Shown: positions 25,626 to 34,737, numbered from the stretch's first letter. The stretch is DNA of 64,000 bases from Labrys sp. KNU-23 (GCF_008330945.1 NZ_CP043489.1:3111501-3175500), one strand, 5' to 3'. Notes: generated from the sequence alone by a model not told the origin. Numbers and translations: made by a program.

Positions 25626-27368
25626 CTAAGCTTGCGCGGCCGGCAGGCGGGCCACGAAACGGGCGCCGAGCACCTTGTCGCCGTCCTTGCGGTTCTCGAC
25701 CCAGAGCTTGCCGCCGTGGGCCTCGATGATCTGCTTGGAGATGGACAGGCCGAGGCCCGAATTCTGGCCGAAGCCCTGCTCCTCGGGGCGGTCGGTGTAG
25801 AAGCGCTCGAAGATCCGCTCGATGGCGTGGTCCGGCACGCCCGGCCCATCGTCCTCCACCGCGATCTCGACGTCGTTCTTGTTCCGCCGCAATTCGACGC
25901 GCACCTCGCCATTCCGGGGCGAGAAGGAACGGGCATTGTCGACGAGATTGTTGATGACCTGGCCGAGCCTTGAATCGTGGCCGTTGATGAACAGGGCCGT
26001 CGGCGGCAGGCCTGATGGCATGGACAGGCGCACCGTGACCCCGTCCTCCCGTTCGACACTGTTGAACACGCTGGTGAGGGCGGTAAGCAGCTTGGCGAGA
26101 TCGACGGGCTCGGCGCCGGACCGCAGCAGTTCGGCATCAAGGCGCGAGGCGTCGGAGATGTCCGAGATCAGGCGGTCGAGCCGGCGGACGTCGTGCTGGA
26201 TCACCTCGAGCAGCCGGTTGCGCGAGGTGTCGTTGCGGGCGAGCGGCAGGGTCTCGACGGCCGAGCGCAGCGAGGTCAGCGGGTTCTTGAGTTCATGGGC
26301 GACGTCGGCCGCGAAGCTTTCGATCGCCTCGATGCGCTTGAACAGCGCATTGGTCATGTCGCGCAGGGCGCCGGAGAGATGGCCGATTTCGTCGGAGCGC
26401 TCGGTGAAGTCGGGGATTTCCTGGCGGGATTTCACGCCATAGCGCACGCGCTCGGCCGCCCGCGCCAGTTGGCGGATCGGGCCGGCGATGGTGCTCGCCA
26501 GCAGAATCGACAGGATCACCATCACCACGGCGGCAACGGCGAAGACCCTGAGAATGGCGAGGCGTTCGGCTGTGACGATCTCGTCGATCTCGCCGGGACG
26601 CGTGGAGAGCAGCAGCACGCCCAGCACCGATTTGAAGCGCTGGATCGGGACCGCCACCGAGACGATGGATTCGTTCTGCTCGTTGATGCTCACCTGGGTG
26701 GAGGGAGCGCCGTCGAGCGCCGTTATCACCTCCGGATAGCCCTTGCCGTTCTGGTTGCCGAGTTCCTTGTAGAGCGGGGCGTCGGAACGGAAGAGATAGC
26801 GCTTGACCGTGTTCCAGACCCGCTCGGCCAGGTTCGGTTCCTGCTTGGGCTGCGGCAGGTCGGTGCGGACGATGTCGGAATAGATGAACAGGGCCCTGGA
26901 ATCGATCACCAGATTGCCGTCGCGGTCATAGACGCGGGCGCGCAGCTTGGTCGGCGAGATCAGGCGCCGCATCAGCGGTGCGACCTTTTCCGGATTGATC
27001 GGAAAGTCGAGCGAGCTGGCGTCGTCGCTCTCGTCCTCGCCCGCGGCCTGCTGTTCCAGCAGCTTTTCCGGGTCGATGCGGATCGAGCCGGTCTCGACGG
27101 TGGCCGAGGCGGCCACGGCGCTCGCCATGATCTCGCCCTGGGTGAGCAGGGCCTGGACGCGCGCGTCGATCAGGCCCTCGCGGAACTGGTTGAGGTAGAA
27201 GATGCCGACGACCAAAGCGACCAGGCCGGCCAGGTTCAGCACGACGATGCGCCGTGTCAGGCTCGAGAAGGTCTGCACGGTGATGGCGCGCAGGGCCAGC
27301 CGCAAACGCCGCCGGATGATCGATCTCGATTTCGGGTGCTCGGATTGGTGCGCGCGCTCGGGGCTCAT
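25626..27368 (-). CDS. chvG: Sensor histidine kinase ChvG (ExoS-type)
   Basis: 580 residues. A basic N-terminus is followed by a first membrane segment (IVVLNLAGLVALVVGIFYLN near residue 43), a periplasmic sensor domain of about 220 residues, a second segment (ILRVFAVAAVVMVILSILLA near 275), HAMP, the phospho-acceptor H-box FAADVAHELKNPLTSLRSAV near 358, and ATPase boxes VINNLVDNARSFS, EDDGPGVPD and GLGLSISKQI. ChvG senses acid and envelope stress and phosphorylates ChvI, controlling exopolysaccharide, motility and host adaptation in rhizobia. The ATG at 27368 follows the chvI stop by 130 bases, with a small palindrome between. Confidence 0.95.
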   Translation of the reverse strand: MSPERAHQSEHPKSRSIIRRRLRLALRAITVQTFSSLTRRIVVLNLAGLVALVVGIFYLNQFREGLIDARVQALLTQGEIMASAVAASATVETGSIRIDPEKLLEQQAAGEDESDDASSLDFPINPEKVAPLMRRLISPTKLRARVYDRDGNLVIDSRALFIYSDIVRTDLPQPKQEPNLAERVWNTVKRYLFRSDAPLYKELGNQNGKGYPEVITALDGAPSTQVSINEQNESIVSVAVPIQRFKSVLGVLLLSTRPGEIDEIVTAERLAILRVFAVAAVVMVILSILLASTIAGPIRQLARAAERVRYGVKSRQEIPDFTERSDEIGHLSGALRDMTNALFKRIEAIESFAADVAHELKNPLTSLRSAVETLPLARNDTSRNRLLEVIQHDVRRLDRLISDISDASRLDAELLRSGAEPVDLAKLLTALTSVFNSVEREDGVTVRLSMPSGLPPTALFINGHDSRLGQVINNLVDNARSFSPRNGEVRVELRRNKNDVEIAVEDDGPGVPDHAIERIFERFYTDRPEEQGFGQNSGLGLSISKQIIEAHGGKLWVENRKDGDKVLGARFVARLPAAQA

Positions 27369-27446
27369 CGGGGCTGGTACGAAATTCTATCGAGAGGAGC
27401 GCGAGAGCCTGCTTCACGACATGAAGAAGGCATCGTTTGACCGAGT

Positions 27447-27472
27447 GGCCTTCCCCGCTGCGCGGAGAAGGC
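27447..27472. repeat. Small palindrome between chvI and chvG (family C-like half)
   Basis: GGCCTTCCCCGC and GCGGAGAAGGCC pair with one mismatch. It resembles one arm of the CTTCTCCCC-type element and lies within the chvI-chvG transcript, where it could tune relative expression. Confidence 0.45.
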
Positions 27473-27498
27473 CCTCAGAACCGGCCGGGAGGAAACCC

Positions 27499-28197
27499 TC
27501 ACGCTTCCTTGAAGCGATAGCCGACGCCGTAGAGCGTTTCGATCATCTCGAAATCGTCGTCGGCCTGCTTGAACTTCTTGCGCAGGCGCTTGATGTGGCT
27601 GTCGATGGTGCGATCGTCGACATAGACCTGGTCGTCATAGGCCGCATCCATCAGGGCATTGCGGCTCTTGACCACGCCCGGGCGCTGGGCGAGGGCATGC
27701 AGGATGAGGAACTCGGTGACGGTGAGCACCACGGCCTCGCCCTTCCAGGTGCAGGTATGGCGTTCGGGATCCATGCGCAACAGGCCACGTTCCAGGATCT
27801 TGGCGTCCGAAGCCTTGGCAGCCGCGGCATCCTTGGGCTGGAAACGGCGCAGGACCGCCTTCACACGCTCCACCAGCAGGCGCTGCGAGAAGGGTTTGCG
27901 GATGAAATCGTCGGCGCCCATCTTCAGGCCGAACAATTCGTCGATCTCCTCGTCCTTGGAGGTGAGGAAGATCACCGGCAGCTCGGACTTCTGACGCAGG
28001 CGGCGCAGCAGCTCCATGCCGTCCATGCGGGGCATCTTGATGTCGAAGATGGCGAGATCCGGCGGATTGGCCTTCAGGCCGTCAAGAGCCGACATGCCGT
28101 CATTGTAGGTCTGGATGCGATAGCCTTCCGCCTCCAGCGCGATGGAAACGGAGGTCAGAATGTTGCGGTCGTCATCGACCAGCGCAATCGTCGGCAT
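27499..28197 (-). CDS. chvI: Response regulator ChvI (OmpR/PhoB family)
   Basis: 232 residues from the ATG at 28197, which has AAAGGA nine bases upstream; the frame continues 11 codons further but homologues begin MPTIALVDDDRNI. The receiver domain has the acidic pair DDD near residue 9, phospho-acceptor Asp in FDIKMPRMDG near 53 and Lys in TSKDEE near 104. The C-terminal winged helix (VLTVTEFLILHALAQRPGVV, then DDRTIDSHIKRLRKKF) is OmpR-type. It is the partner of ChvG. In many rhizobia pckA lies divergent to chvI; here the neighbour is a HugZ-like gene. Confidence 0.95.
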   Translation of the reverse strand: MPTIALVDDDRNILTSVSIALEAEGYRIQTYNDGMSALDGLKANPPDLAIFDIKMPRMDGMELLRRLRQKSELPVIFLTSKDEEIDELFGLKMGADDFIRKPFSQRLLVERVKAVLRRFQPKDAAAAKASDAKILERGLLRMDPERHTCTWKGEAVVLTVTEFLILHALAQRPGVVKSRNALMDAAYDDQVYVDDRTIDSHIKRLRKKFKQADDDFEMIETLYGVGYRFKEA

Positions 28198-28397
28198 TGC
28201 AATCCTTTCATGACGCGGTGTAACCGCCAAAGGCTATTATGATGCTTTGCGTGGCAAATCACCATACTTGCCTTGGCATTCTACGCCTAAACCGGCGGAA
28301 GTGTGACAATTATCGGTTCAAAACGGTACTTCTTGTTGCCAATCCGCGGTAAAACGGCATTTTCGCCCTGTCTCAACCCGAACGAGTCTTCTCAGCG

Positions 28398-29174
28398 ATG
28401 TCTTCGAGCGATACCACGCGTCTGCCCGGCCAGCCGGTTCCGGCGAGCCAGCCTGCCGATTTCGAGCCCGTGATGGAGGGTAAGGTCCTGCTCAGGCGCA
28501 TCCGCGCCGGTGCCTTGGCGACCCTTGATTCGACCGATGGTTCCCCCTTCGCCAGCCTCGTCAATGTCGCCACGGATTTCGACGGCGCGCCGCTGCTGCT
28601 GCTCTCCCGGCTGGCGGCCCACCGTACGAATATCGAGAAGGACGCCCGCATTTCCCTGCTGCTGAGCGAAGGCGGCAAGGGCGATCCGCTCGCCCATGCC
28701 CGCCTGACCGTGAAAGGCCTGGCTGTCATCGTCGAGGAGGAAGGCGCCAGGGCCCGCTGCAAGGCCCGCTTTCTCGCCCGGCATCCCAAATCGGCCCTTT
28801 ATGCCGATTTTCCGGATTTCGGCTTTTTCCGTGTGGCGGTAGGCGGCGGACATCTCAATGGCGGTTTTGCGCGTGCCGCGCTGCTGTCGGCGGAGGAACT
28901 CCTCACCGATATTGGCGGTGCCGAGGCCCTTGGCGCGGCGGAGGCGGGGGCGATCGAGCACATGAATGCGGATCATGCCGACGCCGTCAGGCTCTACGCC
29001 ACCAAACTGCTCGGTGGCCGCGAGGGGCCGTGGCGCATCACCGGCATCGATCCCGAAGGCCTGGACCTAGCCTTTGCCGACGACACGCTGCGCCTCGTCT
29101 TCGACAAGCCGGTCCAGGACGCGACCGCCCTGCGGCTGACCCTGGTGCATCTGGCTGAGAAGGCGCGAGGCTGA
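28398..29174 (+). CDS. HugZ family haem-utilisation / PNPOx-like protein
   Basis: 258 residues with two parts: an N-terminal split beta-barrel of the pyridoxamine-phosphate oxidase family (LLRRIRAGALATLDSTDGSPFASLV near residue 32) and a C-terminal DUF2470-type domain (EAGAIEHMNADHADAVRLYATKLLGG near 190, with the His-rich AIEHMNADH motif). Proteins of this layout (HugZ, HutZ) bind haem and help release iron. No flavin-site signature is obvious. It is divergent from chvI with a 200-base gap and stands alone; no haem importer is nearby. Confidence 0.85.
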   Translation: MSSSDTTRLPGQPVPASQPADFEPVMEGKVLLRRIRAGALATLDSTDGSPFASLVNVATDFDGAPLLLLSRLAAHRTNIEKDARISLLLSEGGKGDPLAHARLTVKGLAVIVEEEGARARCKARFLARHPKSALYADFPDFGFFRVAVGGGHLNGGFARAALLSAEELLTDIGGAEALGAAEAGAIEHMNADHADAVRLYATKLLGGREGPWRITGIDPEGLDLAFADDTLRLVFDKPVQDATALRLTLVHLAEKARG

Positions 29175-29212
29175 GGCCGGCTATTCCGACCAAGACGGGT
29201 GAAGCGCGATAA

Positions 29213-29239
29213 TCCTTCTCCCACCTGGGGAGAAGGATT
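29213..29239. repeat. Palindrome between convergent hugZ-like and hydrolase genes
   Basis: ATCCTTCTCCC and GGGAGAAGGAT, separated by ACCTG, form an 11-base stem. It is a single arm of the family C element and sits between two converging genes, so it may end both transcripts. Confidence 0.55.
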
Positions 29240-29261
29240 GCTGCGTCTTTTCCTACTGACT

Positions 29262-30083
29262 TCAGCCCCTGATGAAGGCAAGCAGGTCGGCGTTGAACTG
29301 GTCCTGCTGCGTCAAGGTCAGGCCATGCGAGCCGCCCGGATAGACCTTGAGGGTGGCATTGGGGATGAGTTTGACCGACTGGTGGGCGGAAGCGCCGATC
29401 GGCACGATCTGGTCGTCGTCGCCATGGATGATCAGGGTCGGCACGTCGATCTTCTTCAGATCCTCGGTGAAGTCGGTTTCCGAGAATTGCTTGATGCAGT
29501 CGAGCTGGCCCTTGAGGCCGCCCAGCATGCCCTGCAGCCAGAAGGATTCGCGCGCGCCCTCGGAGACCTTCGAGCCTGGGCGGTTGTAGCCGTAGAAGGG
29601 CAAGGTCAGGTCCTTGTAGAACTGCGAGCGGTCGTCGAAGGTGCCCTTGCGGATGCCGTCGAAGACTTCGAGAGGCAGGCCTCCGGGATTGGCGTCGGTC
29701 TTCAGCATCAAGGGCGGCACGGCGCCGACCAGGACCGCCTTGGCGACGCGCCTGGTGCCGTGGCGTCCGAGATAGCGGGTGACTTCGCCGCCGCCGGTGG
29801 AATGGCCGACGAGAACGGCATCCTTCAGGTTCAGTTCCTCGATCAGTTCGGCGAGGTCATCGGCATACTGGTCCATGTGGTTGCCGTCCCAGGTCTGGGT
29901 CGAGCGGCCATGGCTGCGGCGATCATGCGCGATCACCCGGTAGCCATGCTGCCCGAGGAACACCATCTGAGCGTCCCAGGCATCGGCGCTCAGAGGCCAG
30001 CCATGGGAGAAGACCACGGGCTGCCCGCTGCCGAAATCGCGGTAGAAGATCTGGGTGCCGTCTTCGGTGGTGATCGTGCTCAT
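29262..30083 (-). CDS. Alpha/beta hydrolase (non-haem chloroperoxidase-like)
   Basis: 273 residues. Oxyanion-loop HGWPLSADAWD near residue 26, nucleophile elbow GHSTGGG (Ser about 97), catalytic Asp in HGDDDQIVPI near 226 and His in GGSHGLTL near 255. The STGGGE elbow and the extended cap are typical of cofactor-free chloroperoxidase/arylesterase proteins, which act as esterases or perhydrolases. The ATG at 30083 has GGAG eight bases upstream. It is divergent from the GlxA-type regulator, which probably controls it. Confidence 0.88.
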   Translation of the reverse strand: MSTITTEDGTQIFYRDFGSGQPVVFSHGWPLSADAWDAQMVFLGQHGYRVIAHDRRSHGRSTQTWDGNHMDQYADDLAELIEELNLKDAVLVGHSTGGGEVTRYLGRHGTRRVAKAVLVGAVPPLMLKTDANPGGLPLEVFDGIRKGTFDDRSQFYKDLTLPFYGYNRPGSKVSEGARESFWLQGMLGGLKGQLDCIKQFSETDFTEDLKKIDVPTLIIHGDDDQIVPIGASAHQSVKLIPNATLKVYPGGSHGLTLTQQDQFNADLLAFIRG

Positions 30084-30211
30084 CGTCCGTCTCCTGCTGA
30101 GTTGAAATGCGGGGCGCCTCGGAACGTGGCGGCCTTGTGAGACATTGAATACCGCGCCATGGGCGTGATACGGATTGGCGAAACTGACATTGTTCGGGGC
30201 AAAACTGACAA

Positions 30212-31222
30212 ATGGCAATGGGTAGCACTCTACCTGAGATTGGCCTGCTGCTGTATCCTGGCGTGCGCACGGCCGCCGTCTACGGCATGGTCGATCTCTT
30301 CGACGCAGCCAATGACATCGCGCGCCGCCGGGCCGGCGATGCGGGTATCGGCATTCGGATCTCCCAGTGGAAGATCGCCGAGGGCGGCGGCATCGAATGC
30401 GTGGCGGACAGCCATGGTCCAGCCCCCCACAAGCCCGTGGCGATCGTTGCCCTGCCGGGGCTCGGCGATCTGCCGTCCCATGCCGTCTCCGCTCCTTTCG
30501 CCGCCTGGCTGCGCCAGCGCCATGACGAGGGGGCCATGCTGTGCTCGGTCTGCGCCGGCGCCTTCCTGCTCGCGGAAACCGGCCTGCTGACCGGACGGCT
30601 GGTCACCACGCATTGGAGCTTCGCCCAGGCCCTTTCCCAGCGCTTTCCCGATATCCTGATCGATACCGCCAAGATGATCGTCGACGATGGCGATATCATT
30701 ACAGCCGGCGGCATCATGGCCTGGACGGACCTTGGCCTGACGCTGGTGGACAGGGTCCTGGGGCAGGAGGTCATGCTGGAGACGGCGCGTTTCCTGCTCG
30801 TCGACCCACCGGGGCGGGAGCAGCGCTATTATTCGAATTTCACGCCCAATCTGCGCCATGGCGACGAGGCCGTGCTCAAGGTGCAGCGCTGGCTGCAGGA
30901 CCAGGAGGAGGCGGCGGAGGACATGCGTCCGGTTTCCCTGGCAGCCATGGCTGACAGGGCCGGCCTGGAGGAGCGCACCTTCCTGCGCCGCTTCCACAAG
31001 GCGACGGGCCTGAAGCCGACCGAGTATTTCCAGCATATCCGTGTCAGCAGGGCCCGTTCCCTGCTGGAAACCACCAATCGCAATGTCGACCAGATCGCCT
31101 GGTCGGTCGGCTATGAGGATCCGGCGGCCTTCCGCAAGGTGTTCGCCAAGCTGATGGGGCTGTCGCCGCGCGACTACCGGCGTCGTTTCGGAGCCGGGCC
31201 GGCGATCGGGGCAGCGGCCTAA
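30212..31222 (+). CDS. GlxA family (DJ-1/PfpI plus AraC) transcriptional regulator
   Basis: 336 residues. The N-terminal DJ-1/PfpI-like amidotransferase fold (residues 8-190) includes the nucleophile-elbow cysteine in CSVCAGAFLLAETGLLTGR near 112 and TTHW. The C-terminal AraC domain has two helix-turn-helix motifs: LEERTFLRRFHKATGLKPTEY, then WSVGYEDPAAFRKVFAKLMGLSPRDYRRRF. GlxA/ArgR/CdhR-type proteins sense guanidino or quaternary-amine compounds in some bacteria. Target here is probably the divergent hydrolase. The start is uncertain by two codons (ATG at 30212 or 30218). Confidence 0.9.
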   Translation: MAMGSTLPEIGLLLYPGVRTAAVYGMVDLFDAANDIARRRAGDAGIGIRISQWKIAEGGGIECVADSHGPAPHKPVAIVALPGLGDLPSHAVSAPFAAWLRQRHDEGAMLCSVCAGAFLLAETGLLTGRLVTTHWSFAQALSQRFPDILIDTAKMIVDDGDIITAGGIMAWTDLGLTLVDRVLGQEVMLETARFLLVDPPGREQRYYSNFTPNLRHGDEAVLKVQRWLQDQEEAAEDMRPVSLAAMADRAGLEERTFLRRFHKATGLKPTEYFQHIRVSRARSLLETTNRNVDQIAWSVGYEDPAAFRKVFAKLMGLSPRDYRRRFGAGPAIGAAA

Positions 31223-31254
31223 GCGGGCTCGCCGCAGCTCCTAACCCGTCGCTC

Positions 31255-32496
31255 CTAACCCGCGACGGCGGCGGCTTCGGGCTCGCGCCTGTCGGCCCGT
31301 TCCAGGCCCCACGACACCAGGAAGACCACGAGGCCGGCCACGGCCAGCAGGGCGCCCACCCAGCCTGTCGAGGCCCAGCCGAAGCCGGCCGCGACGGCGA
31401 CGCCGCCGAGCCAGGCGCCGAGGGCATTGGCGATGTTGAAGGCCGAATGGTTGAGCGCGGCCGCGAGCGTCTGGGCATCGCCGGCCACGTCCATCAGGCG
31501 GGTCTGGATCGCCGGGCAGATTGCGAAATTGCAGCCGATCAGGAAGATGCAGAGCGAGATCATCCAGGGATTGGATGCGGTGAGGCCATAGAGCGCCATC
31601 ACCACGATCACCCAGACCAGCATGCCGCCGATGGTGGCCATCAGGGCGCGGTCGGCCAGCCAGGAACCGGCGATGTTGCCGACATTCATGCCGATGCCGA
31701 AAAGCACCAGCGCCACCGGCACGAAAGCGGGCGAGAAGCCGCTGAGCTGGGTGAGGGTGGAGGCGACATAGGTGTAGACGGCGAACATGCCGCCCAGGCC
31801 GATGGCCGGGATCGCCAGGGTCAGCCAGACCTGCTTGCGCTTGAGGGCGCCGAGTTCACGCAGCGGGCTGGCGCCGGGCTTGACCTTGTCGAGCGGCATG
31901 AAGGCCAGGATCAGCGCGACGGTAAGAGCGCCGATGGCGCCGACGGTCGCGAAGGCGAGGCGCCAGCCCAGCGCCTGGCCGAGCCAGGTGGCGAGGGGGG
32001 AGCCGACCAGGGTCGCGAGCGTGATTCCCATCATCACGCGTCCGACCGCCTGGGCACGCCGATTGGGCTCGGCCATGCCGGCGGCGACCAGGAAGGCGAC
32101 GCCGAAATAGGCGCCATGCGGCAGGCCGGCCAGGAAGCGAAAACCGATCAGCTGGTAGTAGCCGTTCGCCAGGGCGCTGGCGGCATTGGCGGCGGCGAAC
32201 ACCACCATCAGCCACAGCAGCAGGGTGCGGCGCGCCATCCGGGCCGAAAGCACGGCGATGACCGGCGCGCCGACAACCACGCCAAGCGCATAGGCGCTGA
32301 TCATGTAGCCGGCCTGCGGCTCGGTGACCAGGAGACCATTGGCGACGTTGGGCAGGATGCCCATCGAGGCGAATTCGCCGGCGCCGACGCCGAAAGCGCC
32401 GACGGCAAGGGCGAACTCGATCCAGGCGGCGCGATGGCGATGGGAGGGGCTGTCGGCGTTGAGGTCGGCGAGGGATGCGGTGGCCGGGTGGGTCAC
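31255..32496 (-). CDS. MFS transporter (DHA1, AraJ/YdhP-like)
   Basis: 413 residues from a GTG at 32496; a TTG at 32529 would add 11 residues, and neither has a good ribosome binding site. Twelve membrane segments. The DHA1 loop-A motif between segments 2 and 3 is degenerate (SARMARRTLLL), and motif-C-like GITLATLVGSPLATWLGQ lies in segment 5. The opening VEFAL-like stretch (IEFALAVGAFGVGAGEFASMGILP) marks the AraJ/YdhP subgroup, which exports arabinose-like sugars or drugs. It converges on the GlxA-type regulator gene. Substrate unknown. Confidence 0.85.
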   Translation of the reverse strand: MTHPATASLADLNADSPSHRHRAAWIEFALAVGAFGVGAGEFASMGILPNVANGLLVTEPQAGYMISAYALGVVVGAPVIAVLSARMARRTLLLWLMVVFAAANAASALANGYYQLIGFRFLAGLPHGAYFGVAFLVAAGMAEPNRRAQAVGRVMMGITLATLVGSPLATWLGQALGWRLAFATVGAIGALTVALILAFMPLDKVKPGASPLRELGALKRKQVWLTLAIPAIGLGGMFAVYTYVASTLTQLSGFSPAFVPVALVLFGIGMNVGNIAGSWLADRALMATIGGMLVWVIVVMALYGLTASNPWMISLCIFLIGCNFAICPAIQTRLMDVAGDAQTLAAALNHSAFNIANALGAWLGGVAVAAGFGWASTGWVGALLAVAGLVVFLVSWGLERADRREPEAAAVAG

Positions 32497-32683
32497 GGGA
32501 GGGCTTTCAGGGCGAATGGCTCGAAACAAACAAGATGAGAAACCTCACGGCGAGAGGCCGCAGGCTGGCAATGGCTTGAATCAGCGATTTGGGAACGATC
32601 TATTGCACCGCAATATTGCTTCCGGAGAAAAAAATGTAAATCGGTTTACGTCTGCATTTCGGCATGGCTCGGGGGCGAGCTAT

Positions 32684-32806
32684 GCCTGGGAAACGGACGT
32701 CTCGTCCGCGCTTGAAAATGCGGCGGTCCGGAAAGCTGGAGTCTCGGCCGCAGGAGCCTCTATCCGTGGTTCTTCACGAGGCTGGCCAGGCGCCTCGTTT
32801 CCAAGG
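32684..32806. repeat. Degenerate family A element in the 32497-32838 gap
   Basis: The ends CCTGGGAAACG and CGTTTCCAAGG mirror each other. The left arm contains GGACG-TCT-CGTCC as in the element at 23403, while the right arm contains a different stem, GAGGC...GCCTC. The rest of the 342-base gap shows nothing recognisable beyond a lower-GC patch around 32580-32660. Confidence 0.5.
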
Positions 32807-32838
32807 CCGAGCAAGGCTGCCCGCGACCCTGATGCTGG

Positions 32839-34197
32839 CTAATAGGGCTTAGCTGCCACATAGCCATAATAGTTCATCAGGAAATCATCCAGCGTGAGCG
32901 TTCCGCTCAAGGGCACCTCGCGATAGCCGTCGCCCCAGGTATAGATGTGGAACGTGACTTCGCCATTCTCCACCTTCATCTGCGATTGCAGCACGACCCA
33001 GTGATCGTCGCGAATGTCGGAGCTCTGGGTCTGATGGCCATCGACCATGTTGGAGCCGATGAGCAGGACGACATGGTAGCCCGCCGCGAGCAGCCGGTTC
33101 GCTTCCTTCATGTTGTCGGTGTCGCGCTGATGGCGGAAGAAGTTCGCATCCTCCCGCACGTCGGTGTAGCCGGCCTGGTCGAACCAGTAGGCCAGCTCCA
33201 TCGGCGTCGTCATGCCCGAGAACCCGCCATCGGTCGAATCGTAATGGATGGCCCAGTCGTTGGAGTTGCGGATGCTCGCCAGCGTCAGCCAGTCGACCGG
33301 CGCAATATCGGAGGACGAGGGGGCGGCATGGCGCAGATCGGCTTTCGGCTTGATCGGAAGTCTGTAGAGCACGCCCTCGCCCTTGTCATACATGTCGCAG
33401 GCGTAGGCGGCATAGGTTCCCGGACGGTCGCGCAGGACATTGAAGACCAGCGCTGCTGGTCCGCACAAATTCGTCTGGTTCTGGTCGAGCGTGCCCGGAT
33501 AGGCGACGCGGATGATGATGCCGATGCCGACTTCGTCCCGGTCGAGATTGGGCCATTGGCCGCGACCGAGCTTGCGCATGAAGTCGCAGGCACGGCCGAC
33601 GGCATAGCTGCGCTGGACCGATGAGACGTCGAACGGCCATTTTGCGATCATCGTGCCGGCCAGGTCGACGAAGCGCTCCAGCATCGTCTTCGAACGCGGC
33701 ATGATGGTGTTGGACTTCTCTGCGATCATCTTCAGGTCGGCGAGTTCGCTCTGCGTCACCCGGCCGTCCTGCAGGGTGGCGCGCAGGATCTCGACGACCT
33801 CGACATGGTTGAGATGGCGATCGTCGGCCAAGGCCGCGCGCAGGGCTTTCGGTACCGAGTTGCTCTGGAACACGCCCCAAGGCCCGGTCGGGGTGGCAGC
33901 CGGCGTCGGCGAGGGGCGTGAGGCGAGTTCCTCCAATTTGGCGATGGCTGCGCCGGTGGGCTCGATGAAACCTGTCTGGTGCGCCGGGAAGTATTTCTTC
34001 TGGAACGTCAGGATGGCACTGCACAGCGCGTCGCTGGCGATGCCGCCAACGACGCGGCCTGCAATACCGGCTTGGGCCCCGCCGTCACTCCTGGGAATGA
34101 GATTGAGGAGTGCGATGACGATCTGCTGGTCTTCGGCCCAGTTCTGGCACTGGGCGCCGGTCGAGGCGTGGCGACCTACGCGCGCACGGAGGGGCAT
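32839..34197 (-). CDS. Unassigned protein with peptidoglycan-binding-like N-terminus and cysteine-peptidase-like C-terminus
   Basis: 452 residues from the ATG at 34197, with GGAGG five bases upstream. I do not recognise a named family. Residues 15-95 (IVIALLNLIPRSDGGAQAG, then DALCSAILTFQKKYFPAHQTGFIEPTGAAI) resemble repeat-type peptidoglycan-binding modules. Residues 120-200 are helical and acidic. The C-terminal half has NLCGPAALVFNVLRDRPGTY near 265, the style of a catalytic cysteine at a helix start in C39/papain-like peptidases, and DDHWVVLQS near 410 followed by TWGDGY, a plausible His and Asp/Asn. No signal peptide or membrane segment is visible and no immunity-like gene adjoins it. 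Effector, bacteriocin-like enzyme or structural protein are all possible. Confidence 0.6.
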   Translation of the reverse strand: MPLRARVGRHASTGAQCQNWAEDQQIVIALLNLIPRSDGGAQAGIAGRVVGGIASDALCSAILTFQKKYFPAHQTGFIEPTGAAIAKLEELASRPSPTPAATPTGPWGVFQSNSVPKALRAALADDRHLNHVEVVEILRATLQDGRVTQSELADLKMIAEKSNTIMPRSKTMLERFVDLAGTMIAKWPFDVSSVQRSYAVGRACDFMRKLGRGQWPNLDRDEVGIGIIIRVAYPGTLDQNQTNLCGPAALVFNVLRDRPGTYAAYACDMYDKGEGVLYRLPIKPKADLRHAAPSSSDIAPVDWLTLASIRNSNDWAIHYDSTDGGFSGMTTPMELAYWFDQAGYTDVREDANFFRHQRDTDNMKEANRLLAAGYHVVLLIGSNMVDGHQTQSSDIRDDHWVVLQSQMKVENGEVTFHIYTWGDGYREVPLSGTLTLDDFLMNYYGYVAAKPY

Positions 34198-34317
34198 GCG
34201 ATCCTCCTTCTCGCGATCGGCACTGTCGTCTCGCGATGGATGTTCTCGGTTCGCCGACACTAGCGGTGTCCGGCGTTTTGAGTATCCACTGAATAGGGGG
34301 GACGCGTGACCTGCCCG

Positions 34318-34737
34318 TTATCGGCCCGTATCCATGCTTCCCTTCTCCTCCGGCAGCACGGCGATGGCGTCGATCTCCACCAGGACGTCGGGGAGGAACA
34401 GCGAGGCGACGCCGACGAGGGAGCTGGCCGGGGGCCGCTCCTTGCCGATCCAGCGATCGCGCACCGCCCGGATCACCGGTAACTGGCTGGGGTCATAGTC
34501 CCGTACATAGATGGTCACCCGGGCCAGCGCGCTGAAATCGCCGCCGGCGGCCTGCAGGGTGGCGAGCAGGTTGGCGAAGACCTTGTCGAGCTGGGAGGCG
34601 AGGTCATCGCCGACGACCTTGCCCGTTTCGTCGAAGGGCACGTGGCCGGAAAGCAGCAGCAGGCGCCCGCTTTCGACCAGCATGGCCTGGGAAATGCCGG
34701 GAATGGCGGAGCCGGGCGGATTGATCGGGCGCAGCAT
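34318..34737 (-). CDS. RidA family protein (enamine/imine deaminase superfamily)
   Basis: 139 residues, YjgF/RidA fold. The family's SGHVPFDETGKVVGDDLASQ near residue 28, LLATLQAAGGDFSALARVTIYVRD near 57-80 and the C-terminal DVLVEIDAIAVLP are present. The arginine that binds the substrate carboxylate in active RidA is not obvious at the usual position (the motif here is RPPASSLVGV), which suggests one of the Rid subfamilies with another role. It lies downstream of the Nudix-type regulator on the same strand, 124 bases away. Confidence 0.85.
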   Translation of the reverse strand: MLRPINPPGSAIPGISQAMLVESGRLLLLSGHVPFDETGKVVGDDLASQLDKVFANLLATLQAAGGDFSALARVTIYVRDYDPSQLPVIRAVRDRWIGKERPPASSLVGVASLFLPDVLVEIDAIAVLPEEKGSMDTGR

